Below are positions 43,889 through 52,832 of a stretch of DNA of 64,000 nt, piece after piece. Every line of letters starts with the position of its first letter. The stretch's first letter is position 1. Source of the stretch: Rhizobium sp. P32RR-XVIII (GTDB lineage Bacteria; Pseudomonadota; Alphaproteobacteria; Rhizobiales; Rhizobiaceae). The notes under the pieces are model-generated. The model searched no databases. It had not been told where the DNA came from and saw nothing but the letters and a program-made list of their open reading frames with translations. The position numbers and the translations under genes were made by a program. Location of the stretch: positions 50,915 to 114,914 of the forward strand of contig NZ_JABAIH010000015.1 of NCBI RefSeq assembly GCF_012641395.1, written 5' to 3'.

Positions 43889-45100
43889 CTAGGCTCGCCG
43901 GGATGTCGAGGGCTGGCTACGCACGAGTGCCATCAGCATCGGTCCGAGTGAAAATTCACCACGCTCAGCGCGTCGTGTCAAATCCCTCAGATAGCCCCCG
44001 GCCGACTGGATATGCCCCGCCCTCTCGAGGATGCAGGCCATGACGGCCGCGGAGTTTTCAGGCCCGAGGATTTCGCAAGCATTCTGGTATGCCGACGGAC
44101 TGACGCCGAGCATCGATCGGACGACGATAGCCGCCGACATCAGGTCGCGCCAGCTTCCCACCGCCCCGCCTGGCCCGTAAGCGGCAATCTCCGGGCAAGC
44201 CGTCAAGACGAGCGATAACGGGAACGCCTTGATCGGCTCGCGCATAGATCTCGGCTCTATCCTCGGCTTCGCCTCCTGCTTCTCTTCCGAAGCTGGTTCA
44301 AGTTCATTGAGGGATTCGGTATCTGAATTCTGTATGTGGCAGCCGTTTTGGCCATCATTGCCGCTTGTTTTTTGAACATTCAGCTGATTTTCCAGCACGA
44401 TAAGGATCTCGTCGCGAAGCATGGCCATTTCCTCGGCGACATCTTCCAGCGTTACGCGATCCGGGTTGCGCGGCAGCCTTGCAATGAGCGCCAGGAACTG
44501 CGCCTCGATCGCGGCCCAATCGCCCGCAGCCCCCTCCTCCATTGCGGCGCTGATCAGCTTGCGCACGTCGCGACGGGCAATCGACAGCCTCTCCCGGGTA
44601 AGCCTGAAGGCCTTTCGTTCAGCGACCACTTGCTGAGCCATCAGTGCAAGTTCCACCTGGCGGGCGAGCAAAGGCGACAGGTCGAAGCCAAAGGCTTCCT
44701 CGACGGTGCCGGCATCGCCGCGGCGAGCATAACGCTTGCCGTTCGGGCTGTCGTTGCGGATCACCAGGCCGGATTCGACGAGGCTTGCGAGATGGCGCCT
44801 GAGCGTGGTGCCGGTAATCCCATTTGCCCTCAGCGAGAGCTGAGCATTGGAGGGGAAGACAACAAGCGACCCATCGCCGGAAAGCTCCTGGTCCGGATGG
44901 AAGGAGAGCAGGGCGCTCAGGATAGCGAGCGCCCTGTCGGTCACTCCGAGGCGTTCGCGCGCCTCGCAGGCGTCGCGGTAGACACGCCACTTGTCGACCG
45001 TGCCTTCCGTGTTTGCCTTTCGGGTCTGAAGCTGCCCTTTCACCAGGGCAAGCGTCATCGCCCGCCGCCCAAAGGGCGTCGATACACTTCCGCTCTGCAT
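43889..45100 (-). CDS. repC: Plasmid replication initiator RepC
   Basis: A 403-residue initiator. The N-terminal domain has RRAMTLALVKGQLQTRKA and DKWRVYRDACEARERLGVTDRALAILSALLSFHP, then the winged-helix block SNAQLSLRANGITGTTLRRHLASLVESGLVIRNDSPNGKRYARR, all characteristic of RepC of repABC replicons. The C-terminal domain ends with ACEILGPENSAAVMACILERAGHIQSAGGYLRDLTRRAE. RepC binds oriV within its own gene. The ATG follows an AAGG-type site in the ctRNA region. It is last in repA-repB-repC. Confidence 0.95.
   Translation of the reverse strand: MQSGSVSTPFGRRAMTLALVKGQLQTRKANTEGTVDKWRVYRDACEARERLGVTDRALAILSALLSFHPDQELSGDGSLVVFPSNAQLSLRANGITGTTLRRHLASLVESGLVIRNDSPNGKRYARRGDAGTVEEAFGFDLSPLLARQVELALMAQQVVAERKAFRLTRERLSIARRDVRKLISAAMEEGAAGDWAAIEAQFLALIARLPRNPDRVTLEDVAEEMAMLRDEILIVLENQLNVQKTSGNDGQNGCHIQNSDTESLNELEPASEEKQEAKPRIEPRSMREPIKAFPLSLVLTACPEIAAYGPGGAVGSWRDLMSAAIVVRSMLGVSPSAYQNACEILGPENSAAVMACILERAGHIQSAGGYLRDLTRRAERGEFSLGPMLMALVRSQPSTSRRA
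44320..44400. other. AT-richer stretch inside repC, oriV candidate
   Basis: The middle of repC has a locally AT-rich stretch (the codons around the NQLNVQKTSGNDGQ segment). In repABC replicons oriV lies in such a central AT-rich part of repC; here it is placed by analogy. Confidence 0.45.
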
Positions 45101-45159
45101 GTTCCTTCACCTTTCAAGAGGCAAAAGAAATCCGCTCGCCGAAACTAGCGCAAATATTC

Positions 45160-45252
45160 TTGACACTGATTCCCGGAAGTGCGATTCTCGAAGTTGTCCA
45201 GACTACGAGGAAAGCTTCCGTTGCGGTTTCGTGCGGGGGCTTTTTTCTTTTG
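45160..45252 (+). ncRNA. Countertranscript RNA (ctRNA, repE type)
   Basis: It lies in the repB-repC gap on the strand opposite to repABC. TTGACA at 45160-45165, a 17-base spacer and GATTCT at 45183-45188 make a promoter. The transcript would start near 45195 and end in the hairpin around GCTTCCGTTGCGG and GTGCGGGGGC, followed by TTTTTT near 45242-45248. Such short antisense RNA represses RepC and determines incompatibility. Confidence 0.75.
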
Positions 45253-45263
45253 CGGGTTAGCTC

Positions 45264-46232
45264 CTATTCATCACCTGCTTGACGTCTGAACTCTTCGTAC
45301 AGACGATCGATATTGTCCGACAGGTAGCGGCCGAATTTACCGGCATTCTTCGCCTTCAGCGCCACCGTAAACGTCTTGCCAGAGGGCTTGAATTCAGCCG
45401 ACAGCGCCTTGTCGCTTGCCTCCCAGGAAGCGGCTGCGCCCTTGGCGCGCTTCGGCACCGCCTTCAGGTCCTTGACCAGCGCATCGAAGCGCAGATCAGA
45501 TCCTATCGCCTGGAAAGCCGCCTCGCCGATCAGCGCAATCGCCTTGGCCGTATTCGAGGGCTTTTCAATCAGCTGTGCGAGATCGATCCAGCGGTCGCGC
45601 CCGACTGATTTGGCCGGTCCGATCGCCGCAATCACCTCGGCGGGCACACGCGCGGTTACCGAAAGCATGCGCGTCAGCATCGGGGCATCAATCGACAGCG
45701 CGGTCTGCACGACTGCGCGCTCGTAGCCGAGGCCCGTCAACCGGTCGGCAAAAGCCGCTCGCTCGATAAAGGAAAGGTTTTCGCGGGCGGAGTTCTCCTG
45801 TCCCTGGGCGATCACGTGACCGATATCATCGACCGGCTTGACGACGGCCTTCACAGGACGGCCGAGAAGCTTTGCAGCACGCACGCGGCGATGGCCGAAG
45901 ACGAGCTGGTAGCGACCTTCACCGGTGGGATGAGGGCGCACCAGCACCGGCGTATCTTGTCCGCGCTCGCGAATGGCCGCGAGCAGCTCTTCGAAGGCCT
46001 GGTCGTCGGCTTCCATGCGATCGGACACGAATGAGGCGTCGACGATATCCGGATCAAGCTCGACGACGGCCTCGCCATGGAGCTGATCGGCAAGTGCTGC
46101 CTTCTCTGCGAGCTCATTTAGAGAGCTAATCATCGAGCGGGAGGCGCCGCGGCTGGCATATCCTGTGGCTACCGGGCGGCCCGACTTGACATCGGCCTGT
46201 GTGATCCCGAGCAAAACGTCACGGCGCGCCAT
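45264..46232 (-). CDS. repB: Plasmid partitioning protein RepB (ParB family)
   Basis: A 322-residue ParB-type protein. The N-terminal part MARRDVLLGITQADVKSGRPV carries the RepA-interaction region, the ParB/Spo0J box VLVRPHPTGEGRYQLVFGHRRVRAAKLLGRPVKAVVK is at about 90-135, and QGQENSARENLSFIERAAFADRL is the second box. The HTH follows (YERAVVQTALSIDAPMLTRMLSVTARVP). It binds parS and activates the RepA ATPase in segregation. Confidence 0.95.
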   Translation of the reverse strand: MARRDVLLGITQADVKSGRPVATGYASRGASRSMISSLNELAEKAALADQLHGEAVVELDPDIVDASFVSDRMEADDQAFEELLAAIRERGQDTPVLVRPHPTGEGRYQLVFGHRRVRAAKLLGRPVKAVVKPVDDIGHVIAQGQENSARENLSFIERAAFADRLTGLGYERAVVQTALSIDAPMLTRMLSVTARVPAEVIAAIGPAKSVGRDRWIDLAQLIEKPSNTAKAIALIGEAAFQAIGSDLRFDALVKDLKAVPKRAKGAAASWEASDKALSAEFKPSGKTFTVALKAKNAGKFGRYLSDNIDRLYEEFRRQAGDE

Positions 46233-46287
46233 GAAAACCCTCCCTGATTCGGCCTAAGCCGATGAAACCTTTCGAAAAAACCGGCAT

Positions 46288-46302
46288 TTGTACGGCTGAC
46301 AA
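46288..46302. promoter_or_regulatory. Candidate parS / RepB-binding palindrome
   Basis: TTGTACGGCTGACAA between repA and repB is an imperfect inverted repeat with arms TTGT-xx-G / C-xx-ACAA. The same 16 bases (with a preceding T) recur at 13423-13438. The placement in the repA-repB gap fits parS of some repABC plasmids; the identity is inferred from position only. Confidence 0.4.
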
Positions 46303-46306
46303 TGAT

Positions 46307-47494
46307 CTATCCATTTAGCCGCCCCCAGGCTTGGTGCATGAGTGCGATTACTTCGCTGTTGACCCTGTCCATGGATTCTCGGGCGCGGTCGTAAGTGGTC
46401 GCGGTGAACTGCGAGCGTTCCACCTCGTAGAGCGACTGCTTGGTCAGCCCGGCATCCGAGATCGCCGTCGACTTGACCATCTGGTGCTTCAGCATCTGCT
46501 CAGCGAACATGCTCTGCATGAAACCGACCATCGACTGCTGCGGAACGTCACCCGGCTCATAGCGGGTGATACAATAGCGGAACCAGTCGAGCGATACGTT
46601 GACGCCGGCACCTTCGACGCTTTTCAGGATGCCGCCGAGCATCAGCAGGAACTGCGACATCGACATGATGTCGAGCATTTGTGGATGCACAGTGATCAGG
46701 ACCGAGGTCGAGGTGGTCAGCGCTGTCAGCGTCAGATAACCGAGCTGCGGAGGGCAGTCGATGACCACGACATCATACTGGCTGTCGACTTCGGCAAGCG
46801 CCTGGCCGATGCGGGTATAGAAAAGTTTGCCGGCGTTACTGTCACGCCGCTGCATGGCGATCGGCGTATCGTATTCATATTCCTGCAGCTCGAGATTGGC
46901 GGGCACGATGTCGAGGTTCGGGAAGTTGGTCGTCTGAATGATCTTGCTGATCGGCTGGCGCTCATCGTCGTAACGCAGCGCCTCATAAAAGGACGGATTG
47001 GAGTCGAGCTCCGGCTGGATGCCGAAGAGGGCCGACATCGATGCCTGGGGATCGAGGTCAACGGCCAGCACGCGGTAGCCACGCAAGGAAAGATACTGAG
47101 ATAGATGGACTGCCGTCGTGGTCTTGCCGGATCCGCCCTTGAAGTTGACGACGGAGATTACCTGCAGCTTGTCGCCGGGCTGTCGGCGCGGCCAGCGGCC
47201 GATGACCTCGCGCAGCTCGCCGATCTGCTCGGCGCTATAGTAGCGCCGTCCGGTCGGGGTCGTTGCCGGCTGCGGCCCCTTGCCTTGCAGGTGGAGCTTC
47301 TTCAGGTAGCTCGGGGAGACGTTGAGGAACTCCGCGACCTCGGCTAACGAGAAGCTGCGCAATGTCTTCTTGGCGTTGGGCGGGAACTTCTCCATGCGCA
47401 GCATGTCGAGTTTCGTAGAGATCTCGTTGCCCTGATCCAGGATGGTGTCCGAGAAACTCGGCGCCGGCGCTTTAGGCTTTGGTGTCGCGTTCAT
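46307..47494 (-). CDS. repA: Plasmid partitioning protein RepA (ParA ATPase)
   Basis: A 395-residue ParA-type ATPase: an N-terminal MerR-like HTH (RSFSLAEVAEFLNVSPSYLKKLHLQGKGPQP), deviant Walker A VVNFKGGSGKTTTAVHLSQYL, then VLAVDLDPQASMSALFG and VVVIDCPPQLGYLTL. It represses its own operon and segregates the plasmid together with RepB. ATG 47494 gives the usual RepA length. The frame extension to 47608 overlaps the operator palindromes and is rejected. Confidence 0.95.
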   Translation of the reverse strand: MNATPKPKAPAPSFSDTILDQGNEISTKLDMLRMEKFPPNAKKTLRSFSLAEVAEFLNVSPSYLKKLHLQGKGPQPATTPTGRRYYSAEQIGELREVIGRWPRRQPGDKLQVISVVNFKGGSGKTTTAVHLSQYLSLRGYRVLAVDLDPQASMSALFGIQPELDSNPSFYEALRYDDERQPISKIIQTTNFPNLDIVPANLELQEYEYDTPIAMQRRDSNAGKLFYTRIGQALAEVDSQYDVVVIDCPPQLGYLTLTALTTSTSVLITVHPQMLDIMSMSQFLLMLGGILKSVEGAGVNVSLDWFRYCITRYEPGDVPQQSMVGFMQSMFAEQMLKHQMVKSTAISDAGLTKQSLYEVERSQFTATTYDRARESMDRVNSEVIALMHQAWGRLNG

Positions 47495-47514
47495 CCAATA
47501 AAATACCTTGGTGT

Positions 47515-47559
47515 CGATTTTTATCGAAAATCGTCGAATTATCGGCACTATCAGCCGAT
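47515..47559. promoter_or_regulatory. Inverted repeats upstream of repA (operator candidates)
   Basis: CGATTTT (47515-47521) and AAAATCG (47527-47533) around TATCG, and a second pair ATCGGC (47541-47546) / GCCGAT (47554-47559). They lie 20-65 bases upstream of the repA ATG, where the autorepressor RepA of repABC operons binds. Confidence 0.6.
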
Positions 47560-47803
47560 TCTCGAATTTGAACAAGGAATTAACGGTTAACGGCCCGGCG
47601 GGGGCCATTTATCTACATATTTTGGCAATATTGCCGCTGGATTTAGTGCTTCGGGAGCGTCACCGGCCAGCGAAGTCAGCGCGAAAAGCCTCGATGCTGG
47701 CGAATCGGTTCCACGTCGCGTCACCTCCTCCAAGGTTTGACTGACTTGAATAAGGCAGTTAAAGATCGTTTTCAAGCACGAATGTCGAAAAGAGCGACAC
47801 CGC

Positions 47804-48142
47804 TCAAGAAGGGGAGGGGAGCAGCGCCGGAGAAATCTCGAAGAACCTGGCCTTGCCGCGACCCATCGCATTTGTCCCGACACGCTCGACGAGCAGGCCC
47901 TTGCGCACGAGCGGCTCGAGCACTTCGTTGACGCCGGTCCGGGTCAATCCGGTTTCCGTCACGATCGCGGAGACGGTGAGCTCGCGGCCCAATTCAAGCA
48001 TGTATTGGAGGACATTCAACATGCCGATCTGCTTCAGGCGCGCCTGCGCCGTCTCATCGGGCAGCCTGTCGTCAAGGATCATCCGCGAGGCGAGGGCGGA
48101 AAAGGCGAAACTGTCGAGAGTGATCGAACCGCGAGGCGCCAT
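47804..48142 (-). CDS. Winged-helix (MarR-like) regulator
   Basis: 112 residues: MAPRGSITLDSFAFSALASR, then RLKQIGMLNVLQYMLELGRE and LTVSAIVTETGLTRTGVNEV LEPLVRKGLLVERVG, i.e. a MarR-type winged helix without sensor domain, followed by GRGKARFFEIS. It is upstream of repA and reads in the same direction as the replication operon. An ATG at 48142 is used; ribosome site weak. The target is unknown. Confidence 0.7.
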   Translation of the reverse strand: MAPRGSITLDSFAFSALASRMILDDRLPDETAQARLKQIGMLNVLQYMLELGRELTVSAIVTETGLTRTGVNEVLEPLVRKGLLVERVGTNAMGRGKARFFEISPALLPSPS

Positions 48143-48306
48143 GAGTGACTTTCGATACAAGAGATCAGACGCGGGAAGCATAGCGCCGGTCCATGCAACT
48201 GCAAACCGGCGTCCCCACAAACACAGCGCCAATACCCTTAGAAATTACGGTGGCGCCATGGCGAGAGCATCGCTAGATAGATGATTCAGCGGGAGTTTTG
48301 CCCTTG

Positions 48307-49206
48307 ATGAAATCGAGCCTCGAACATCTGCCGGAAAAGAAGCAGCGCGAACTCGCGCGCGTCGTGGAAATCATTCACGAGGAGTTCGAGGATGCCTTGA
48401 AGGGAGGGGAGGCGGAGTTCAAGAAGAAGGGCCGCATCTGGAAGATCATTCTCTTCGGCTCCTATGCGCGCGGCACCTGGGTTGATGAACCGCACACGAC
48501 GAAGGGCTACCGCTCCGACTACGACATCCTGATCATCGTCAGCACGAAGAAGCTCACCGAGCCCGAGTATTGGTATGCTGCCAAGGACCGGTTAATGCGC
48601 GATCGCGGCATCAAGACGCCAGTCGGCGTGATTGTTCACTCGCGTCGGGAAGTCGGCGATCACCTACACATGGGCCAGCCCTTCTTCTCCGACATCCGAC
48701 GCGACGGCATTGTGCTCTACGAACTAACTGATGATCCCCTGCCTGAACCCAAACCGACGTCGCCTGCGGAAATGTATCGAATTGCGGCAGGGCACTTTGA
48801 GATGTTCCGGCGCGCCGGCAAGTATCTCAAGGGCGCTCGCTTTTATACGATCGAAGCCGACGTAGATGAAGCATCGTTCCTAATTCATCAATCTATAGAG
48901 CAAGCCTATTCAACCCTGCTTTTAACGCTTACGAATTACGCACCGGCGTCCCATAACATAAAGTTCCTGCGTGCACTCGCCGAGGATCGCGACCGTCGCT
49001 TGGCAGTGGCATGGCCACGCGACCGACAACGCTTTACCGCTTGGTTCAATCTAGTCAATGAAGCCTACGTAAAGGCGCGCTACTCGCCGTACTACGAGAT
49101 CAGCTACGAAGCGTTGATCTGGCTGGGTGAACGAACCGCGGAGCTTCATCGGCTCGTGGCAACTGTATGTGAAGAACATTTGGCGCTGCTGAAGTCGCGG
49201 CTATAG
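48307..49206 (+). CDS. Nucleotidyltransferase-HEPN fusion protein
   Basis: A 299-residue fusion of a minimal nucleotidyltransferase and a HEPN domain. The NTase has IILFGSYARGTWVDEP and the Asp pair in YRSDYDILIIVS. The C-terminal helical part (about 155-299) carries ASFLIHQSIEQAYSTLLLTLTNYAP and KARYSPYYEISYEAL, the expected HEPN position of a nuclease-like R-x4-6-H or R-Y-SP motif. Split versions form MNT/HEPN toxin-antitoxin pairs in which the NTase silences the RNase. Here both are on one chain. GGGAG is 12 bases before the ATG. Confidence 0.78.
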   Translation: MKSSLEHLPEKKQRELARVVEIIHEEFEDALKGGEAEFKKKGRIWKIILFGSYARGTWVDEPHTTKGYRSDYDILIIVSTKKLTEPEYWYAAKDRLMRDRGIKTPVGVIVHSRREVGDHLHMGQPFFSDIRRDGIVLYELTDDPLPEPKPTSPAEMYRIAAGHFEMFRRAGKYLKGARFYTIEADVDEASFLIHQSIEQAYSTLLLTLTNYAPASHNIKFLRALAEDRDRRLAVAWPRDRQRFTAWFNLVNEAYVKARYSPYYEISYEALIWLGERTAELHRLVATVCEEHLALLKSRL

Positions 49207-49242
49207 TCCTAGGGGCAGTTAGTGGCTCACTTCCGGTAAACA

Positions 49243-49515
49243 TTAGGGGTCGATGGCGATCAACGCGGTAAGGCCGTGTTCGTCGTAGAACTCGTCATGG
49301 ACGGAGGATACACCGGCAGCGGTTCCCTTCCGGTCGTCGGCCGCGAGATCCCAGACCGCGTCAATCGGATGGCGGTTCTTCTGCTGTCTGAGCTCGCTGT
49401 CATGGTGCTCGAGCGCCTGCTCGAGCTTGTTGACCGGCATGCCGGTGCGGCGGGCGAGCGCGTGCGCCAGGTCCCTAGCCTTGGCGCGAAGAATGGAAAG
49501 CTGTGGTTTGGACAT
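49243..49515 (-). CDS. VapB-like antitoxin, without VapC partner
   Basis: 90 residues: MSKPQLSILRAKARDLAHAL and ARRTGMPVNKLEQALEHHDS with a tail VSSVHDEFYDEHGLTALIAI. The N-terminal LSIRSAKA-x-LA-x-x-LARRTG pattern is that of Rv0623/VapB-type antitoxins. No VapC reads next to it on either side, so it is an orphan or the remains of a pair. Confidence 0.6.
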   Translation of the reverse strand: MSKPQLSILRAKARDLAHALARRTGMPVNKLEQALEHHDSELRQQKNRHPIDAVWDLAADDRKGTAAGVSSVHDEFYDEHGLTALIAIDP

Positions 49516-49679
49516 GATGCTTTGGTTACAATGATCGCGGCGTGAGATCGTAAGAAAGCTGCGTCAGATGGCTCACCATCGATAACCGATACTTATCGAT
49601 GGTTATAACGACAACGGGAAATGCAATCCACCAACGGAACCAAAAGACGCTATCGCTTCCGCTTAATGGTGTGTTGACC

Positions 49680-50676
49680 ATGATTTCAGTGGCTTATGAT
49701 CTAGCGAAAATCAGCATTTTAGCCCTGATGCGACCGGCTTTCGACGCCGTTGTCGCGCTCACCCGTCTCGACGAGCGCATCGCCCGCTCACCCGTCGGGG
49801 CCGGCTGGTGTGAGCGCCAGAATTTTACCGATGCCTGTGCGTCCCTATGGATCGATGGCGAACTCGTGCACCGCGAAGACCTCGTCCTCCACGACGCCAC
49901 CCGCGATATCCGCACCCCCCACCCACGAACTCACCATCGCCCGCGACGTTCTTCGCACCCGCCGGCGCATTGCAACTCAGTCACCGGAGTGGGCGCTGTC
50001 GGCAGACGGCGTTCGGGCGCTGCGACAGACATCTGAGATCCCGTCGACCGGCACGGGCGAGGCGACGACGGTCGCCGCCACCCGACGCGCATTCGCAACC
50101 GATCCGGAAGGGGAGGAGGACGACGCCGGCGAGGTCGAAAATCTGCCTGGCGTCGACTATGCCGCCATCGATGCCGTGCTGGCCCGATCGGAAACCGCGA
50201 TCGAAAACGCAACGCGGCCCGGCCGCGCCAGCAGCCATGCTGCCGAAAAGGATCCGCTGGTCTATGATCTCGACTGGGACGAGGATGCGCGGCTCGACGA
50301 GTGGCGGGGCGTGTTGCGCAAGGTCGAACACTTGCCGGCGGTGCTGCAGGCGATCGTCGCCCTGGATGCCTGGAATGAATTGTCAGTGCTGCAGCACGCG
50401 CCCTGGCTCGGTCGGCTGTTTGCGGCCTCCATCTTGCGCCAGGCCGGCATCACCACCGGCGCCTATCTGGCGGCCGTCAATCTCGGCCTCAAATCGATTT
50501 CGGTCGATCGGCGCCGGCATCGCGATCGTGAGACGCGGCTGCTGGCCATCGCCCATGCGTTTTTGGCGGCCGCCGAGATCGGCATGAAGGAATATGACCG
50601 GCTGGTGCTCGCACGCACGATGTTTGAACGGAAGCTGGAGGGGCGACGGACGGATCCGGCGACGTCAGCGTCATGA
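49680..50676 (+). pseudogene. RHE_PE00001-family (DUF1612) gene, frameshifted and truncated
   Basis: The beginning MISVAYDLAKISILALMRPA and FDAVVALTRLDERIARSPVG to TRDIRTP runs in one frame up to the run of six C at 49915-49920. The matching continuation THELTIARDVLRTRRRIATQ and further EDDAGEVENLPGVDYAAIDA to RLVLARTMFERKLEGRR is in the +1 frame. The C-terminal HTH expected after KLEGRRTS is replaced by DPATSAS and a stop. One C too many explains the shift; slippage or a base-calling error is possible. Confidence 0.65.
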
Positions 50677-50781
50677 TGTCTACGTGGACTTTGAGATGGG
50701 CAGATCACAGAGGCCGCAAAGTCCGTCATTGACAGCCCCTCGGCTTGTCTGCTTGGTGATTTCTCAATCAAAGGGGGATCG

Positions 50782-52779
50782 ATGTCGACGATTACGCTCA
50801 AGGCAAAGCATGACCACCTCGAGAAGGTCGCCAGCACGCGAGACCCGGTTAAGGCCATTGCCGAGTTCGTTTGGAATGCCTTGGACGCAGATGCGACAAG
50901 GGTTTCGGTCGATTTCCCGAGAAATCCCCTCGGCGGGGTTCAGTCCATTGTTATTTCCGACAACGGGCTTGGGATTTCCAGAGATCGTGCCGAGCATGAT
51001 TTCGAGAGCCTCGGGGAATCCTGGAAACGCCAGGCCCGGCAAACGAAGGTCCACGCGCGGGCCATTCATGGGAAGGAGGGGCAAGGCCGCCTCAAGTTCT
51101 TTTCGCTGGCGCAAAAGGCGAACTGGAACACGGTGTATGAGGCAGATGGCAAACGCTTTTCACTGTCGATCTCCGTCGACTCGAACAGGCTGCACACCGG
51201 GACAGTCTCGGAGCCCGTCGAGGTGCCGGCTGAAGAAACCGGCACCGTGGTTGGACTTACCAATCTCAAGGAAAGCTTTGAATGGCTGACCGGCGAACAA
51301 GCCAGCGCCGATTTCAATGCGACCTTTGCGCCCTACGTGCTTCAGTATCCCGGGATTGAAATCCTGTATGATGGCGTGCCGGTCGACCCCAAGACGTCGA
51401 TCGAGCGATCGTATGATTTCAAGACCAAGTCGGTTGTCGGCGCAACCCGCGTTATCAGCGACCTCTCTCTGAAGGTCATTGAATGGAAGTCGAAAGTGTC
51501 CGCCCGGCGCATTCATTTCGGCGGAGAAACCGGGGTGGTCCTGGGGACGCTTCCCGCAAATGTTACGGCGCCGGACTACTCGTTCTCTGTCTACGCCTAT
51601 TCGCCCTTCTTTCAGGAGATTGCCAACGCCAACCTGCTGGAGCTCGACGGTCTTGGCGATCCTGATTTCACTCGTGTGGTCGACTACATCCGCGACGAAG
51701 TCGGTGACTACTTCCGAGACCGTGAGGCCGAAAAATCGAGCGAACTGATCCAGTCGTTGAAGGAAGCGGGCGTTTATCCCTATGAGGGTGATCCCAAAGA
51801 TGAAATCGAGCGCCGGGAACGACAGGTGTTCGATATCGCGACCCACGCCGTTCAATCCTATTCGCGTGATTTCAAGAAAGCCGAAAACGCGCTGAAGAAA
51901 ATAACCTTGGGACTGCTGAAGGAAGCTCTGGCGCACAATCCGGAATCGGTGACCCGAATCCTCAGGGCAGTGTTTAATCTTCCCAAGAACAAGCAGGACG
52001 ATTTTTCGAATCTTCTGGAAAGGACGCAGCTTTCTCATATCATATCGGCGTCGAGCCTGATCGCCGAACGAGTCGTCACGCTGCAGGCGCTGCGCGAGAT
52101 GGTTTTCGACCCGAAGCACCGGTCGACCATCAAGGAGCGCGGCGAACTCGATGTTTTGGTCGGTGAGAACACTTGGATCTTCGGCGAAAACTTCCATTTC
52201 ACGATGCAGGAATCGGGTCTGACGAAAATCATGGCTCGCGTTTCGGAGGAACTTGGCAAGACCCGGTCTCGCCACAGTAAAGGCCGCAAGCCCGACGGCA
52301 AGATTGGCCGCATAGATTCCTTCATGGGCCGGATGGTGCCGCACGCAGATACAGGCCACCGCGAGTTTCTGCTCATCGAGCTGAAGAGGCCATCGCTGAG
52401 GGTTACCCGGAAGGAACTGGATCAGCTCGAGGACTACGTTCGAGCCTTGATCCAACAGCCTGACTTCTCGACAACGTCCACCGTCTGGAATTTCTACTTG
52501 GTTACGACGGAATACGACGATTACGTCAAAGACAGAGTCACGCAAACAGGCAGGCCGATCGGCCTCTTCCTTGACAAGGAGAACCACAAGGTCTGGGTGA
52601 AAACCTGGGCTGAGATCATTCGAGATTGTGACGGTCGACTAAACTTTATCCAGGAGCGCCTGCGGGTCGAGGTCTCTGCTGAGGAAATCGAGCAGAAGAT
52701 CGCGCTCCTAAAAACGTCAATCGTCAAGACCGGAAAGGAAAAGGCAGACACCCAGGGTGACACTGGGAAGAGAGCCTAG
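50782..52779 (+). CDS. GHKL ATPase fused to a PD-(D/E)XK-like nuclease domain
   Basis: A 665-residue protein. The N-terminal Bergerat fold has E28 and N32 in AEFVWNALDADATRVSVDF, DNGLGIS at 60-66 and HGKEGQGRLKFFSLA at 96-110 as ATP lid, like MORC or Hsp90 ATPases. A C-terminal domain has Asp457 in GELDVLVGENTWIFGENFHF and E533-x-K535 in EFLLIELKRPSLRV, the D...ExK pattern of Mrr/Shedu-type nucleases. The middle is helical. A membrane part is absent. It converges with rdrB, 53 bases apart, and sits among defence genes, so a DNA-cutting antiphage role is likely (inference). AAAGGGGGATCG precedes the ATG. Confidence 0.75.
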   Translation: MSTITLKAKHDHLEKVASTRDPVKAIAEFVWNALDADATRVSVDFPRNPLGGVQSIVISDNGLGISRDRAEHDFESLGESWKRQARQTKVHARAIHGKEGQGRLKFFSLAQKANWNTVYEADGKRFSLSISVDSNRLHTGTVSEPVEVPAEETGTVVGLTNLKESFEWLTGEQASADFNATFAPYVLQYPGIEILYDGVPVDPKTSIERSYDFKTKSVVGATRVISDLSLKVIEWKSKVSARRIHFGGETGVVLGTLPANVTAPDYSFSVYAYSPFFQEIANANLLELDGLGDPDFTRVVDYIRDEVGDYFRDREAEKSSELIQSLKEAGVYPYEGDPKDEIERRERQVFDIATHAVQSYSRDFKKAENALKKITLGLLKEALAHNPESVTRILRAVFNLPKNKQDDFSNLLERTQLSHIISASSLIAERVVTLQALREMVFDPKHRSTIKERGELDVLVGENTWIFGENFHFTMQESGLTKIMARVSEELGKTRSRHSKGRKPDGKIGRIDSFMGRMVPHADTGHREFLLIELKRPSLRVTRKELDQLEDYVRALIQQPDFSTTSTVWNFYLVTTEYDDYVKDRVTQTGRPIGLFLDKENHKVWVKTWAEIIRDCDGRLNFIQERLRVEVSAEEIEQKIALLKTSIVKTGKEKADTQGDTGKRA

Positions 52780-52832
52780 GGCTCATTAGCGTGAAAACTT
52801 TCCTCGAAACCGGATTGTTGATGGATCTCAGG

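Noticed and set aside
51160..52587. 475-codon frame on the minus strand opposite the GHKL-nuclease gene
   Set aside because: No motif or ribosome site, and it lies entirely opposite a gene with clear ATPase motifs; a shadow frame of high-GC coding DNA.
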